Assembly (NCBI GenBank): GCA_031424915.1
Contig: JANPII010000035.1
Span: 1 to 5,597, forward strand
Reading direction: 5' to 3'
Length of the DNA: 5,597 nt
Source of the DNA: JANPII01 sp031424915
GTDB lineage: Bacteria; Pseudomonadota; Alphaproteobacteria; Rickettsiales; Midichloriaceae
Under the pieces are notes generated by a model. It saw only the letters and a program-made list of their open reading frames with translations. It was not told the origin of the DNA and ran no database searches. The position numbers and the translations under genes are program-made. This document shows positions 5,421 to 5,597 of the stretch, piece by piece (the first letter of the stretch is position 1; each line of letters opens with the position of its first letter).

Positions 5421-5597
5421 ATGTCTAAAGTTAAATTAATTCTTGCTTCTGCATTAGCTGGATCACTAGTTTTCGCTATGAGCGCATTCGCTGACAGCTC
5501 TGAAGGAACTATGGAAAAAGCTGGTAAAAAAGTTGATAAAGCCGCTGAGCATGCAAAGCACGAAACAGAGAAAGCTGCTGATAAAGCTAAACATGAA
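5421..5597 (+). CDS. small secreted Lys/Ala/Glu-rich helical-repeat protein (LEA-like), cut by window edge
   Basis: Fifty-nine codons are visible and the frame is open at the window end. Residues 1-24 form a typical signal peptide (hydrophobic core, ending AMSAFA before DSS). The mature part is rich in Lys, Ala, Glu, Asp and His with no Cys, Trp or Pro. Residues 38-48 (VDKAAEHAKHE) and 49-59 (TEKAADKAKHE) are two consecutive 11-residue repeats, the periodicity seen in group 3 LEA proteins and in apolipoprotein- or synuclein-like amphipathic helices. Such proteins are often disordered in solution and fold on membranes or on drying; a protective or membrane-binding role in the periplasm is inference only. 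It follows the dioxygenase-like gene by 12 bp and has a perfect Shine-Dalgarno sequence. No specific family was recognised, and the rest of the gene outside the window could change the picture. Confidence 0.85.
   Translation, partial: MSKVKLILASALAGSLVFAMSAFADSSEGTMEKAGKKVDKAAEHAKHETEKAADKAKHE

Overview
The window looks like a piece of chromosome from an alphaproteobacterium, most likely a Rickettsiales-type intracellular bacterium. This rests on four things: moderately AT-rich sequence; an alphaproteobacterial cytochrome c1 and UbiB; an elbB followed directly by an exported intradiol-dioxygenase-like gene, a pairing I recall from Rickettsia; and a 93-bp palindromic repeat with CGTCATTGCGAG-type ends, a kind I recall as abundant in Rickettsia-like genomes. 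The assignment is by recognition only; no search was run.

Layout. The left half is on the minus strand. ubiB (1-1322, its 3' end cut off by the window edge) is a ubiquinone-biosynthesis kinase-like protein. It is preceded by a 220-bp spacer that carries the palindromic repeat (1377-1469) and a perfect 12-bp palindrome (1362-1373). Next comes petC (1543-2313), cytochrome c1 of the bc1 complex, with no petB or petA immediately upstream. A 337-bp divergent intergenic region (2314-2650) follows. It holds a petC promoter candidate, three strong inverted repeats plus a weaker one, and a well-formed extended -10 promoter for the rightward genes.

The right half is on the plus strand. mnmA (2651-3722), the tRNA 2-thiouridylase, is split by a frameshift at about 3372-3374. 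Both catalytic cysteines and all flanking sequence are intact, so this is either a very recent inactivation or a sequence error. After a 121-bp gap comes a tight three-gene cluster. elbB (3844-4500) is a DJ-1/PfpI-superfamily protein. A secreted intradiol-dioxygenase-fold protein (4506-5408) appears to have lost most of the iron ligands. A small secreted protein (5421 to the window end) has Lys/Ala/Glu-rich 11-residue repeats like those of LEA proteins. The spacings (5 and 12 bp) and strong Shine-Dalgarno sequences suggest co-transcription.

How the genes fit together. ubiB and petC both serve the quinone-linked respiratory chain: ubiquinone synthesis and the quinol:cytochrome c oxidoreductase. 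mnmA is tRNA modification. The elbB cluster has no established joint function; two of its three products carry export signals, so a role in the periplasm or envelope is a reasonable inference. The least ordinary features are the mnmA frameshift, the ligand-poor dioxygenase-like protein with its LEA-like neighbour, and the structured non-coding DNA between the genes.
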